Of a DNA stretch of 64,000 bases, positions 1-10,160 are shown one piece after another. Origin of the DNA: Silene conica (taxonomy: Eukaryota > Streptophyta > Magnoliopsida > Caryophyllales > Caryophyllaceae). How positions within the stretch are numbered: the first letter of the stretch is position 1; each line of letters begins with the position of its first letter. Where the stretch lies: the NCBI GenBank assembly GCA_029255685.2, contig CM055318.2:19163001-19227000 (forward strand), in the 5' to 3' direction. A program made the translations under genes and the position numbers. Below the pieces are notes generated by a model that searched no databases, was not told the DNA's origin, and worked only from the letters and a program-made list of their open reading frames with translations.

Positions 1-320
1 TAGAGGTGTGTATCTACGCATTTAGAGATGTGTATCTACGCATTTAGAAATGTGTATCTACACATTTAAAGGTGTATCTACGCATTTAGACATGTGTATC
101 TACGCATTTAGACATATATATCTACGCATTTAGACATGACATGTATATCTACGCATTTAAACATGTGTATCTACGCATTTAGCCATGTGTATCTACGCAT
201 TTAAAGGTGTGTATCTACGCATTAAGAGATGCGTATCTACGTATTTAAAAAGGTGTATCTACACATTTAGCCATGTGTATCTACGCATTTAAAGGTGGAT
301 ATCTACGCATTTAGACATGA
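1..320. repeat. Degenerate ~21-bp minisatellite (GTATCTACGCATTTAGA core)
   Basis: About fifteen imperfect tandem copies of a unit reading roughly GTGTATCTACGCATTTAGAC fill the start of the window. Units vary in length and by single bases (TACGCA/TACACA). The array starts at or before the window edge. It is followed by the right end of a TIR element and looks like that element's internal repeat. Confidence 0.9.
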
Positions 321-519
321 AAAGAGCCTAATCCAATCCTAAACCCTTCCCTTCCTATATTCGTTTAAATAGGATAAAAAATCAAAAGACACCCAAGAGG
401 GAAAGAGTGAACCCCTTTTTGGGGACCGGGTATCCTAAAACGGGATGAGAAATGGTTACTCAATACAATATCATGGGTTCTTCAAAACAATATTATGAAA
501 AAAATGAAATAAAAAAATT

Positions 520-652
520 CGAAAAAAAAAGAAAAAAAAATTTGAGAAAAAAACATTTCGAGAAAAAAATTTTCGAGAAGAAAAAAATTCCGAACAAAAA
601 CATTTCGAGAAAAAAAATTACGAAAAAAAATATTTCGAGAAAAAATCATTAA
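520..652. repeat. A-rich imperfect repeat with TTCGAGAAAAAA units
   Basis: Repeated TTCGAG or TTACGA words are separated by runs of A. The short ORFs across it translate to Lys/Phe/Asn-rich low-complexity peptide and are not believable genes. Confidence 0.7.
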
Positions 653-942
653 CAAGGTAAACAAAGAAGGAGCTAGAAAAATAAATAAGAAATTTATGCG
701 AAACGAGTCTACTGATCTGGAGGTACTGGGTTCGACTCCTGCTGCTGGCGTCTTTTTTCTGATTAAATCTAACCAGAAAGTCGCGGGGTCGCGGGTTCGA
801 CCCCCACTGGAGTAGTGTTTGGTTTTTTTGCTGAAATTGTACATTATCCACGTGGCATCATCTCATGGTTCTTCTTGTTGATCTAATGGTTCTTATAGTA
901 GACCTCAATCCTCATTTAAGATCATAGACCTCACATGATGCA

Positions 943-943
943 A

Positions 944-1005
<62 letters not shown>
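943..1005. repeat. (TC)n(TA)n microsatellite separating two TIR elements
   Basis: About nine TC units run directly into about 23 TA units. The same TC-then-TA junction recurs at 40522-40635. A TA tract lies at every boundary between adjacent TIR elements in the first 40 kb, suggesting TA microsatellites are the target or are carried by the elements. Confidence 0.95.
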
Positions 1006-1010
<5 letters not shown>

Positions 1011-1048
1011 TGAATCACGTGAGGCCGGTCTCTTAGGGTGAGGCTGTC
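1006..1048 (+). repeat. Left terminal inverted repeat of the giant element
   Basis: ATCACGTGAGGCC followed by GGTCTCTTAGGGTGAGGC. The second part pairs with the complement of the segment at 26645-26688. A CCGTTAGAT subterminal motif follows at about 1062. Confidence 0.6.
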
Positions 1049-1097
1049 GGACCCTTCTAAACCGTTAGATTTAAGTATCACGGAAGCACCAGATTGT

Positions 1098-1300
1098 GCC
1101 ACGTGTCCTATATAAAAAAAAAAACTGACACTCCTTACTTCATTTCACGTCTTTTCAAATTCATTCAATCACAAAACCGTTGCTCTCTCTCTCTATCTCC
1201 CTCGCTCGTTCGCTTGCTCGCTCGCTCGCTCGTCCGCTCGTCTTCTTCCCGGAATCTATCGTCGTCCTTCATTTTCTTCGTATGTTTCTTCATCTTTCTT
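1098..1300 (+). promoter_or_regulatory. Promoter-like region: G-box, TATA box, CT-rich 5' leader
   Basis: CACGTG (1100-1105) lies just upstream of CTATATAAAAA (1109-1119). A leader rich in CTCT and CGCT follows, and a plausible splice donor GTATGT lies at about 1280. This is the layout of a plant core promoter with a 5' UTR intron, and the first F-box-like ORF begins about 1 kb downstream behind a splice-acceptor-like TGCTTGTAG. Transcription is inferred. Confidence 0.55.
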
Positions 1301-1685
1301 CATCTTTGAATTTGCATGTAGTTAGTCTGTTACATTTTTGTCAGCAAGTTATTTAAGTAGTTTAATTACTGATTTGCGTTTTTTTTTTGTTTTTTTTTGC
1401 TATTTTCTTGCTCGATTATCATTAGTTGAATGTTTATTGTTATTTTCCATTGTTAGTGATATCTAGGGTTTGTGATGAAAATATCTAGGGTTAATTAGGA
1501 TGTTGTTTCTTATAAGTACTGAAATGTCGTTTTTCTTTGCTATTTTCCTACTCGATTATCATTAGTTGAATGTTTATTGTTATTTTTTCATATTAGTGAT
1601 ATCTAGGGTTTTGAGATGAGAAACGAGTTTATGTGATCGTAAGAGTTTTGAGTAAGTTTCAGTAGTAAGTAGTATTCGTGTCAGT

Positions 1686-2250
1686 AACATAGCCATCTAG
1701 TTTCACAAAATAAGCATGTAGTTTCACTTCATAAGCTTCTAGTTTCACAAGTTAAGAATTCAAAAAAAACAGGCTGATTTTTCATCAGGTTTCACAATAT
1801 AGCCAACTAGTTTCACAAAATAAGCATGTAGTTTCACTTCATAAACTTCTAGTTTCATAAGTTAAGAATTCAAAAAAACAGGCTGATTTTTCAACAGGTT
1901 TCACAATATAGCCAACTAGTTTCACAAAATAAGCATGTAGTTTCACTTCATAAGCTTCTAGTTTCACAAGTTAAGAATTCAAAAAAACAGGCTGATTTTT
2001 CAACAGGTTTCACAATATAGCCAACTAGTTTCACAAAATAAGCATGTAGTTTCACTTCATAAGTTTCTAGTTTCACAATATAACTCTTAGATTCACATAA
2101 TAAGTTTCTTTCAGTTTTAAGTTTATTTTCTATTATTTTCAGTTTAAGGTTCTTTTTCTGATTCTGTGATTCTCAGTCATTATTGTGTGAAACTAGAAGC
2201 TTAGGTTGTGAAACTAAGCCTTTTATTATTTGAAATCTAAGAGTCTGTGT
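1686..2250. repeat. CTAGTTTCAC motif array, block 1
   Basis: About fifteen TTTCAC words occur in about 400 bases, in units such as AAGCTTCTAGTTTCACAAG. A higher-order unit of about 120 bp, ending in AAAAACAGGCTGATTTTTCA, repeats at least three times (about 1685-2050). Orientation flips to GTGAAAC near 2190. The block sits in the probable 5' UTR intron of the first F-box-like ORF. Confidence 0.9.
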
Positions 2251-2333
2251 TTCACAATGTATGCTTTTTGATTCTATTTTGTAATGCTTGTAGGTTACTT
2301 TGTGGTTTTAAACTTAATTACCTTTGGTCAAAT

Positions 2334-2963
2334 ATGGAAAACTGGTGCAAGGGGTGGGTAGTGAATCTTCACGCAGAAGATAAAGCAGAATATGTCCAGA
2401 ATTACATAACAGAAAAAAAAGAGGCCATGGCATTCTCATTTACTCCCTTACGGACTGTTGAGCTCACAAACAATTGTTATCAATCCCAACTGGCTGTTTT
2501 TAATAATCAAGATGTAATGAATAACATCTTCAAACAACTTAAGTGTAACCTAGATAAGGCAAACATGACATTGGTCTGTCGGAACTGGCGTCAGCTTTTC
2601 CTCCTACACCCTAGTGCACCTTTCATTCGAGTTGCGTATGGGATTTCTCTGCGTATCAATGATGTCAATGGTGTGAGAATAGTTCGTAGGGGTGCTAGAA
2701 TCATTTATAAAAGATGCAAGTGCTTTATGACAAATGATCCGGGATCTAAATTACTCCTACATTATTTGCAAAGTGAAAATCCTTACCAAAGTGAACACCT
2801 TAGAGATCTCACTGATGCTGAAATCGACCAAACACAAGAGATGCTTGACATTTTAGATGTGCCATCTCCAGAACTTGACTTAGCAGTTGCTACTTCGACA
2901 GAGTTGATGACTCGGGCAAAACTATCTTATTTTGATTTGCCTTTCTTGGCATTCAATATGTAG
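2334..2963 (+). CDS. F-box-like protein, tandem copy 1
   Basis: The 209-residue ORF is taken from the ATG at 2334, because a splice-acceptor-like TGCTTGTAG lies upstream and copies 2 and 3 start at the equivalent methionine. Residues about 60-100 fit an F-box: hydrophobic I-F-x-x-L, then D-K-A-N-M, then L-V-C-R-N-W followed by a Phe/Leu stretch. F-box proteins usually recruit substrates to SCF ubiquitin ligases through Skp1. A conserved second half (INDVNGVRI.RRG, IIYKRCKCF, HLRDLT) matches no family I recognise. The 3' flank with repeated TCTAGCTATGTATGAATGAT is shared with copies 2 and 3. Intact here. F-box identity rests on motif reading only. Confidence 0.6.
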   Translation: MENWCKGWVVNLHAEDKAEYVQNYITEKKEAMAFSFTPLRTVELTNNCYQSQLAVFNNQDVMNNIFKQLKCNLDKANMTLVCRNWRQLFLLHPSAPFIRVAYGISLRINDVNGVRIVRRGARIIYKRCKCFMTNDPGSKLLLHYLQSENPYQSEHLRDLTDAEIDQTQEMLDILDVPSPELDLAVATSTELMTRAKLSYFDLPFLAFNM

Positions 2964-3139
2964 CATAGCTGCTCAACTTTGTATCACTTTTTTGCATCTT
3001 AGTGGCTGGCCTAAATGTCTTTTTGTAGTGCTCTTCTGTAATTACATCTATCAAGCCAGCCTTTTGTGTAATTATCTAGCTATGTATGAATGATATTTTT
3101 AATTAATCAATTTTCTTTTCCTTATTATCTTAAGTTTCT

Positions 3140-3625
3140 TTTTCTTCTTCTGTGAAACTAGAAGCTTATGTTGTGAAACTAGAAGCTTAACTTGTGAAAC
3201 AAGAAGCTTAGGTTGTGAAACAGGAAGAACATACTGTGAAAGTGTGAAACTGTGAACTTGTGAAACTAGATGCTTAACTTGTGAAACAAAAATCTTAACT
3301 TGTGAAACTAGAAACCTATTGTGTGAAACCAGAAGTTTATTCTGTGAAACTAGATGCTTCTTTTGTTTCACAGTTTAAGTTTCTTATTCTGTGAAACTAG
3401 AATCTTTGCTTGTGAAACTAGAAGTTTAGCTTGTGAAACTAGAATATTATATTGTGAAACTAAGCCCCTATTCTGTGAAATTTAAGAGTTTGGGTTTCAC
3501 AATGTAAGTTTCTTGTTTAAGTGTTCTTTTCCTTATTCTGTGAAACTAGAAGCTTAGCTTGTGAAACAAAGCCCTTATTATGTGAAATGTAATAGTCTGG
3601 GTTTCACAATGTATGCTTGTAGGTT
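3140..3625. repeat. GTGAAACTAG motif array, block 2
   Basis: More than twenty GTGAAAC words read on the plus strand, in units such as CTTGTGAAACTAGAAGCTTA. The block separates F-box-like copies 1 and 2 and ends at the acceptor-like TGCTTGTAG before copy 2. Its reverse strand translates to a repetitive LVSQ-rich ORF that is an artefact. Confidence 0.9.
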
Positions 3626-3639
3626 ACCTCTGGCCAATT

Positions 3640-4266
3640 ATGGAAACATGGTGCAAGGGGTAGGTAGTGAATGTTCTTGCAGAGGATAAAGCATATTTTG
3701 TCCGGAATTATATAAGAGAAAAAAAAGAGGCTATGAAATTCTCATTTGCTCCCTTACGGACTGTTGAGGTCATTAACAATCGTTATCAACCCCAACTGGC
3801 TGTTTTCAATAATCAAGATGTAATGAATAACATCTTCAAACGACTTAAGTGTAACCAAGATAAGGCAAACATGGCGTTGGTCTGTCGGAACTGGTCTCAA
3901 CTTTTTCTCATACACCCTAGTGCACCTGTCATTGCAGTTGTGTATGGGATTAATCTGCATATTAATGATGTCAATGGTGTGAGAATCATTCGTAGGGGTT
4001 ATAGAATAATTTATAAAAGATGCAAGTGCTTTATGACTAATGATCCGGGAGCTAAATTACTCCTACATTTTTACCAAGGCGACAAACTTTTGCAAAGAGG
4101 ACACCTTAGAGATCTCACTGGTGCTGAAAACCCAAAAGTGAAAGAGTTGATTGACAATTTACATGTGCCATCTCCAAAACATGACATATCACTTGATACT
4201 GCAGCACGCTTGCTGACTCGGGCAACTTTATCATATTTAGATTTACCTTTGTTGCTCGATATGTAG
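3640..4266 (+). pseudogene. F-box-like protein, tandem copy 2, early nonsense codon
   Basis: This copy is collinear with copy 1 over its whole length, including the F-box-like segment and IIYKRCKCF. Starting at the equivalent ATG (3640), codon 8 is TAG (3661-3663) where copies 1 and 3 have a Trp codon in W-C-K-G-W. The rest of the frame is open to 4266. Translation could only start at a later internal ATG near 3733, dropping about 30 N-terminal residues; the F-box-like part would survive. The upstream acceptor-like TGCTTGTAG and the 3' UTR are conserved with copy 1. Confidence 0.65.
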
Positions 4267-4509
4267 CACAGCTCCTCAACTTTTGTATCACTTTTTGCCG
4301 TGATAGTGGCTGGTCTAAATGTGCTCGGTTTTAGTGTTTTGTAGTGCTCTTCTGTAATTACGTCTATCAAGGCAGCCTTTTTGTGTAATTACCTAGCTAT
4401 GTATGAATGATATTTTTAATGAATCAAGTTTATTTTCCTTATTATCTAGCTGTGTGAATCTTAGTGCCCGTTTTTTTTATTCTCATCCCATATCTTAAGT
4501 TTCTTTTCC

Positions 4510-4715
4510 TTATGTTGTGAAACTACAAGCTTATGTTGTGAAACTAGAAGCTTGTATTGTGAAACTAGAAGCTTATGTTGTGAAATCTGAGGGTTTGGGT
4601 TTCACAATGTAAGCTTCTCGTTTCAATGTTATTTTCGTTATTCTGTGAAACTAGAAGCTTAGGCTGTGAAATTAATACCTTATTATGTGAAACTAGAAGC
4701 TTAGCTTGTGAAACT
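4510..4715. repeat. GTGAAACTAG motif array, block 3
   Basis: About ten copies of GTGAAACTAGAAGCTTA-like units lie between F-box-like copies 2 and 3. One TTTCACAATGTAAGC unit in opposite orientation breaks the run. Confidence 0.9.
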
Positions 4716-4821
4716 AAGCCCATAGCTTCCTGTTTTCCTACATTTCTAAAATTTCATGTGGTATTGATGTGTTGTGTTGTTTGTGTACTGCTTTCATTTC
4801 CAGTTCCTATTTATACAAAAA

Positions 4822-5436
4822 ATGGTTATTGACGGTTGGTGCAAGGGGTGGGTAGTCAATGAAGTTGCATCAGATTTAGAGGATTTCGTTAACTCCAAAA
4901 AACATCCATTAGCGGACATGAACTTCACTAGCAACCGTAACCAAGCACCATTATATTCCGTTTTCACCAATGAAGACTTAGTTGACTCCATATTTCAGCG
5001 ACTTAGCAATGACGATAAAGCAAACATGGGAATGGTTTGCAAAAGATGGTGTCAGTATTTTCTTATTCATCCACGTGCGCCATTCATTCGGAGCGCATAT
5101 TGTCTTACCCTGCGCAAAAACGACATCAATGGTGTCCGTATTATTCGTAGTATTCGTAGGGGTGGCAAAATCATTTACAAAAGGTGCAAGTGTTTCCAGG
5201 AATCATCAAAGGGAATTGAGACTCTCTTGCATTTCAGTCAACTGAAAAATCCATTCCAACAAGAACACCTTCGCGACCTTACAGCTGATGAAATGACAAC
5301 AGTTATTAATTTCGTAAAGTCTTTGAAAGCACGACCAGAAGTGTATAGCCTACTAGATACCTTCGCATACTACGAGTTATATCGGATGACAGCATCAACG
5401 CCATCTCCTGCTGACTTAGCAAATTTGGAGTACTGA
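4822..5436 (+). CDS. F-box-like protein, tandem copy 3
   Basis: The 204-residue ORF begins at the ATG at 4822, just after a splice-acceptor-like TTTCCAG (about 4802). It has the clearest F-box-like segment of the three: N-E-D-L-V-D-S-I-F-Q-R-L, then D-D-K-A-N-M-G-M-V-C-K-R-W. It keeps WCKGWVVN, RRGGKIIYKRCKCF and HLRDLT, but its N- and C-terminal parts have diverged most. There is a three-codon repeat (SIRSIRRG type) near residue 110. The 3' flank TCTAGCTATGTGTAATTATC is shared with the other copies. Intact. Confidence 0.6.
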   Translation: MVIDGWCKGWVVNEVASDLEDFVNSKKHPLADMNFTSNRNQAPLYSVFTNEDLVDSIFQRLSNDDKANMGMVCKRWCQYFLIHPRAPFIRSAYCLTLRKNDINGVRIIRSIRRGGKIIYKRCKCFQESSKGIETLLHFSQLKNPFQQEHLRDLTADEMTTVINFVKSLKARPEVYSLLDTFAYYELYRMTASTPSPADLANLEY

Positions 5437-5599
5437 AATTTGATGTGTCCTTTTTTTTCTCTGAATTTTAAGTGCTTGAATCTGTGCATGTACTGGCTGG
5501 CCTAAATGAATGAGCCAGACTATTTTGTAATTATCTAGCTATGTGTAATTATCTAGATATGTATGAATGATCTTTTTAATTAATCAAGTTTCTTTTCCT

Positions 5600-5880
5600 T
5601 TTTATTTTGTGAATCATCCGAATGTAAGAGCTATTCTGTGAATGTCAGCTCTTATTCTGTGAAACTAGAAGCTTATTTTGTGAAACTAAGCTCTTATTCT
5701 GTGAATCTAAGAGTTTGGGTTTCACATTGTAAGCTTTTTTGTTTCACAGTTTAATAATTTTGTTTTCTTTATTCTGTGAATGTTAGCCCTTATTCTGTGA
5801 AACTAGAAGCTTATATTGTGAAACTAAGCTCTTATTCTGTGAATCTAAGAGTTTGGGTCTCACATTGTAAGCTTCTATGT
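5600..5880. repeat. GTGAAACTAG motif array, block 4
   Basis: About a dozen GTGAAAC or GTGAATCTAAG units; a unit of about 125 bp is duplicated (about 5630-5750 and 5770-5880). The block ends at the hairpin array. Confidence 0.85.
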
Positions 5881-6990
5881 TTCGGGTGTCGAATCTACCG
5901 TTCAACTAAGAAGCAGGGGAAGGGTTTAGGGTTGGATTAGGGGGATCCGCGGTAGCGGATCCCCCTAATCCAACCCTAAACCCTTTCCGCCCCGTAAGCA
6001 AGGGAAGGGTTTAGGGTTGGATTAGGGGGATCCGCGGTAGCGAATCCCCCTAGTCCAACCCTAAACCCTTTCCCGTCCCGTTTTATGTTTCGGGTGTCGA
6101 ATCTACCGTTCGACTAAGAAGCAAGGGAAGGGTTTAGGGTTGTAATAGGGGGATCCGCGGTAGAGGATCCCCCTAATCCAACCCTAAACCCTTTCCCGTC
6201 CCGTTTTAGGTTTAGGAATACCCGGCCCCATATTTTCACCCGTCCCAAAAAAAGGGTTCACCCGTCCCCCTCTAGAGTGTCTTATTTGCCGTTCGACTAA
6301 GAAGCAAGGGAAGGGTTTAGGGTTGGATTAGGGGGATCCGCGGTAGCGGATCCCCCTAATCCAACCCTAAACCCTTTCCCGTCCCGTAAGCAAGGGAAGG
6401 GTTTAGGGTTGGACTAGGGGGATCCGCGGTAGCGGATCTCCCTAGTCCAACCCTTAACCCTTTCCCGTCCCGTTTTATGTTTCGGGTGTCGAATCTACCG
6501 TTCGACTAAGAAGCAAGGGAAGGGTTCAGGGTTGGATTAGGGGGATCCGCGGTAGCGGATCCCCCTAATCCAACCCTAAACCCTTTTCCGTCCCGTTTTA
6601 GGTTTAGGAATACCCGCCCCCATATTTTCACCCGTCCCAAAAAAGGGTTCACCCGTCCCCCTCTAGGGTGTCTTATCTGCCGTTCGACTAAGAAGTAAGG
6701 GAAGGGTTTAGGGTTGGACTAGGGGGATCCGCGGTAGCGGATCCCCCTAGTCCAACCCTAAACCCTTTCCCGTCCCGTTTTATGTTTCGGGTGTCGAATC
6801 TACCGTTCGACTAAGAAGCAAGGGAAGGGTTTAGGGTTGGACTATGGGGATCCGCGGTAGCGGATCCCCCTAATCCAACCCTAAACCCTTTCCCGTCCCG
6901 TGAGCAAGGGAAGGGTTTAGGGTTGGACTATGGGGATCCGCGGTAGCGGATCCCCCTAATCCAACCCTAAACCCTTTCCCGTCACGTTTT
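5881..6990. repeat. Array of nine long hairpins containing telomere-like TTTAGGG
   Basis: Nine near-perfect palindromes lie at about 5916-5989, 6002-6074, 6125-6195, 6308-6380, 6393-6466, 6517-6589, 6699-6771, 6822-6894 and 6908-6980. Each arm is about 34 nt (GGGAAGGGTTTAGGGTTGGA, then TTAGGGGGATCCGC), the loop is GGTA, and there is a one-base bulge (GGGAAGGG against CCCTTTCCC). Spacers carry CGGGTGTCGAATCTACCGTT or a longer TTTAGGAATACCC segment, and a higher-order repeat of about 395 bp is visible. Copies 5 and 7 change both arms together (GACTAG/CTAGTC). No protein is encoded. Confidence 0.9.
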
Positions 6991-7024
6991 AAATCATTAA
7001 ATAATAAGAGCACTTAGCATTCAC

Positions 7025-7510
7025 CAAAACTGCTTCTAGTTTCACAAGTTAAGCTTCTAGTTTCACAATTTATGACCCTAGGTTTCACAATGTAAGAAAA
7101 CTTATTCTGTGAATGTCAGGTCTTCTTCTGTGAATCTAGAAAATTATCTTGTGAAACTAAGCCCTTAATCTGTGAATCTAAGAGTTTGTGTTTCACAAGT
7201 TAAGGTTCTTGTTTCACAGTTTTATGTTATTTTTCTTTATTCTGTGAATGTCAAAACTTCTTCTGTGAAACTACAAGCTTATTGTGTGAATCTCAGCCCT
7301 TATTCTGTGACTCTTAAGAGTCTGGGTTTCACAATGTACTTGTTTCACAGTTTAAGTTTATTTTCCTTTTTATGTGAAACTAGAAGCTTATTTTGTGAAA
7401 CTAGATCCTTCTTCTATGAAACTAGAAACTTATTTTGTGAAACTATATCCTTCTTCTGTGAAACTAGAAACTTATTTTGTGAAACTAGATCCTTCTTCTG
7501 TGAAACTTAT
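7025..7510. repeat. GTGAAACTAG motif array, block 5
   Basis: More than twenty copies, mostly GTGAAAC on the plus strand, lead up to an acceptor-like CATAACAG at about 7540. The array happens to be open in the frame of the Ulp1-like gene, so a naive ORF begins inside it at 7172 with a repetitive CETRSL-type peptide; that part is not credible protein. Confidence 0.85.
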
Positions 7511-9699
7511 TTTCTTAATTCGTGTATTCTACCATTTATGCATAACAGGAAGCAAGCTAATATGAAGCGATCGGAACATCCAACTAGTGAAATAGTTGAA
7601 CCTGCTGCAAAAAAGAAACGAAACTATAAAGAGCGATTGCCGTCATTGAGGACCCGGATGTCTCCTGCTGGGCTATACAACTTTATTCAAAGTCCACCCT
7701 CAGAACAGCAGATTCAAGCTATCAAAGAAATGGGGTTTGGGGGTCTTTTACTTCTTAAAACGGACGTTCTTCCCGGAAACTTAGCATATTGGCTAGTTTC
7801 AAATTACGACCCAATAAAAGGATGTTTGATGGGTGGGAAGCTTCCGATTTTAGAGGAGGATATACATCTTTGTCTTGGATTGCCAATTGGTCCTAATGTT
7901 GTTGTTGAAGCAACAAATGGAGATAAGGACCCCTCTTATTTATCTACTTTGGAGCAGTTCACTAAACAATATGGTGTTGGTTCCATTGACATCAAACTTG
8001 TTCTGCAAAAGTTGATTACACAAAGAGATGGAGGAGATGATTTCAAACGCAACTTCATCGTTTATATTTTCTCTGCTCTTTTAGGCGGTGTCGTTGGGAA
8101 TAAGGTCAGTTTGAAAGTGCTGAAAAGTCTGGTGAATACTGAGTTGATCTCCAGTTTCAACTGGTGCAACTTTATAAAAAAGAAATTGGCTGACCAAGTT
8201 CAGTCTTGGCAAAAGGAAGAGTTTGGGGTTAAACAGTTGAAAGAGAATTGGTTTGGTGGACCGATTATTGTGTTGCTCTTCATTCATCTAGACCGTTGTG
8301 TCTTTAAATCCCGCATTGTGGGTCGTCAATTTCCTACGTTATCGACTTGGACAAAAGATGCTATATCCAAGAGAATTAAGGACGAATTGAATGACCCAAC
8401 TTCCAAGGAGAGAACTTTCGGCAGGGGTTCTGTTGAGCCTCCAATTGCCAGACGTGAGCAGCATGAACCTTTGCTTGCTATTGAGTTTGCAACAGCCAAG
8501 CAAGCACAAAAATCTAAATCATCTGTTCAGGAAATTGTTGTTCGGCAACCTGAACAAGAAGAATCTGAACAAGAAGAATCTGGAAAATCCGAACAACCCA
8601 AACATGAAGGAGAAACTGGAAAGCCTGGCATTTCTGAAGATAGCGGTGATGTGAAGCTTGTTACTGATCTTGTGAAATCAGCAAAAGTAATGGCTCATGC
8701 TTTCATGAACTACAAATGTCTTGTCAGTCAAGCTTCCGTCAAATTACCTTCGTCAGCAACAGTTTCTAAACTAGTTGCAGCTGTTGATGGTATTGCAGAT
8801 GGATTTAGGTTGTCTCAACAAGATAATAATGAGCAGAATAAGGAGAATGTTGAGACAACAAATAATGAGCAGAATGTTGAGACAGCACATAATGATAGTG
8901 GGGAGATTGATGATAATTTGGAGATTGATGATAATGAGAAGGCGATTGTGGATGGTACTGGTGAGAATGTTCATGAGGATGTGCATAAATTTTATGGGTG
9001 GTCTGAAGCTGAACTGTTGGCGGCATTGGACATAATGGGTGACTCCTTTCAGCCAATACAGCCACATTGTTCACCAGCAAAACCAGAAATGCCAAGCTTT
9101 AGGCTCTTTCCAGACGATGACCACTTTTTATCTCCACCCTCTCAACCTGAACGTGAACCTGAACTTGAATCTGAACGTGAACCTGAACCTGAACCTGAAC
9201 CTGAACCTGAACGTGAACCTGAACATGAACGTGAACTTGAAGCTGAACCTCAACTTGAACATTCAACATGTTGTGATGAAGCCGTACCCGATCGTTCAAC
9301 ATCTTGTGTTCAACCTAATCAGCCAGAACCTTCAACATCATATGTTCATGCCGAAGGACCTGGACGACCTTCTATGTCCACACCAGTGGTAGAGGATCAT
9401 CCTGTGGTAGGGAGCAGTGATAAAGAGGTCATTGACGTAGGAGATACTCCTCCGAATGTTTACAAGCGTCGATCCAAAGGTGAAAGTCATTCACCTGTCA
9501 ATCCAAAGGTGAAGAGGGCCATAGTTCCATCAGAGGTCTATCGATCTCCGTATTTGCAAAGAAACATGAATATTATTAAGGGTTTTACTCAAGAGGAGAA
9601 GCCTGTATTGGATTTCATCTTTTTGGATTCATGTGAAAGGTATTGACTTATTTTATGAATTTTCAAACCTTGTATTTTAAGATTTCAGCCTGTTTTATT

Positions 9700-10160
9700 A
9701 ACATGTTTCACAATATAGCCTTCCAGTTTCACTTAATAAGCTTCTAGTTTCACAGAATAAGCTTCTTGTTTCACAGCCCTTATTCTGTGAAACTAAGCCC
9801 TTATTCAGTGAAACTACAAGCTTATGTTGTGAAACTAAGCGCTTATTCTGTGAAATTTAAGAGTTTGGGTTTCACAATGTAAACTTATTGTTTCACAGAA
9901 TAAGCTTCTGGTTTCACAGGATAAGTTTCTAGTTTCACATGTTAAGCATCTAGTTTCACAGTTTCACAGTTTCACAGTATGTCCTTCAGTTTCACAGAAT
10001 AAGCTGCTAGTTTCACAAAGTAAGCTTCTAGTGTCACAGGATAAGGTTATTGTTTCACAAGTTAAGCATCTAGTTTCACAGTTTCAGAATATGTGCTTCC
10101 TGTTTCACAGAATAAGCATGCAGTTTTACAAATTAAGCTTTTAGTTTCATAGTTTGGTCA
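9700..10160. repeat. CTAGTTTCAC motif array, block 6 (intron 1 of the Ulp1-like gene)
   Basis: Roughly twenty motif copies in both orientations lie between the donor at 9640 (GTATTG) and the acceptor at 10257 (TTTCCAG). No copies occur in the flanking exons. Confidence 0.9.

Larger units (their letters stand above)
1..942. mobile_element. Right part of a TA-flanked TIR element (left end outside window)
   Basis: The segment before the (TC)n(TA)n tract at 943-1005 ends like the right termini of the other TA-flanked elements here. Read inward on the minus strand it gives TTGCATCATGTGAGGTCT, close to the left end of the next element (TTGAATCACGTGAGGCC). About 60 bases in is CCATTAGATC, a subterminal motif shared with the elements at 28396 and 30328. 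No coding capacity is seen; 520-652 is an A-rich run with repeated TTCGAG. Bases 700-810 hold tRNA B-box-like GGGTTCGACTCC and GGGTTCGACCCC, possibly SINE debris. The left end is not visible. Confidence 0.5.

Noticed and set aside
700..810. tRNA gene
   Set aside because: B-box-like words are present, but no A box at proper spacing and no cloverleaf could be made.
3667..4266. Intact F-box-like copy 2 starting at GTG
   Set aside because: GTG starts are not expected in plant nuclear genes. The homologous ATG at 3640 is followed by TAG at codon 8.
5881..6990. CRISPR-like array or interstitial telomere
   Set aside because: Units are palindromes without unique spacers, in plant DNA, and each arm has one TTTAGGG rather than a telomeric tandem run.
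7172..7561. Extension of the Ulp1-like protein into a CETRSLFCETR-type repeat N-terminus
   Set aside because: It is translation of the GTGAAACTAG array. An acceptor-like CATAACAG lies just before the chosen ATG at 7562.
9039..9392. LNLNLN-rich and VQVQVQ-rich ORFs on both strands
   Set aside because: Alternative-frame shadows of the (EP)n-coding repeat in exon 1 of the Ulp1-like gene.
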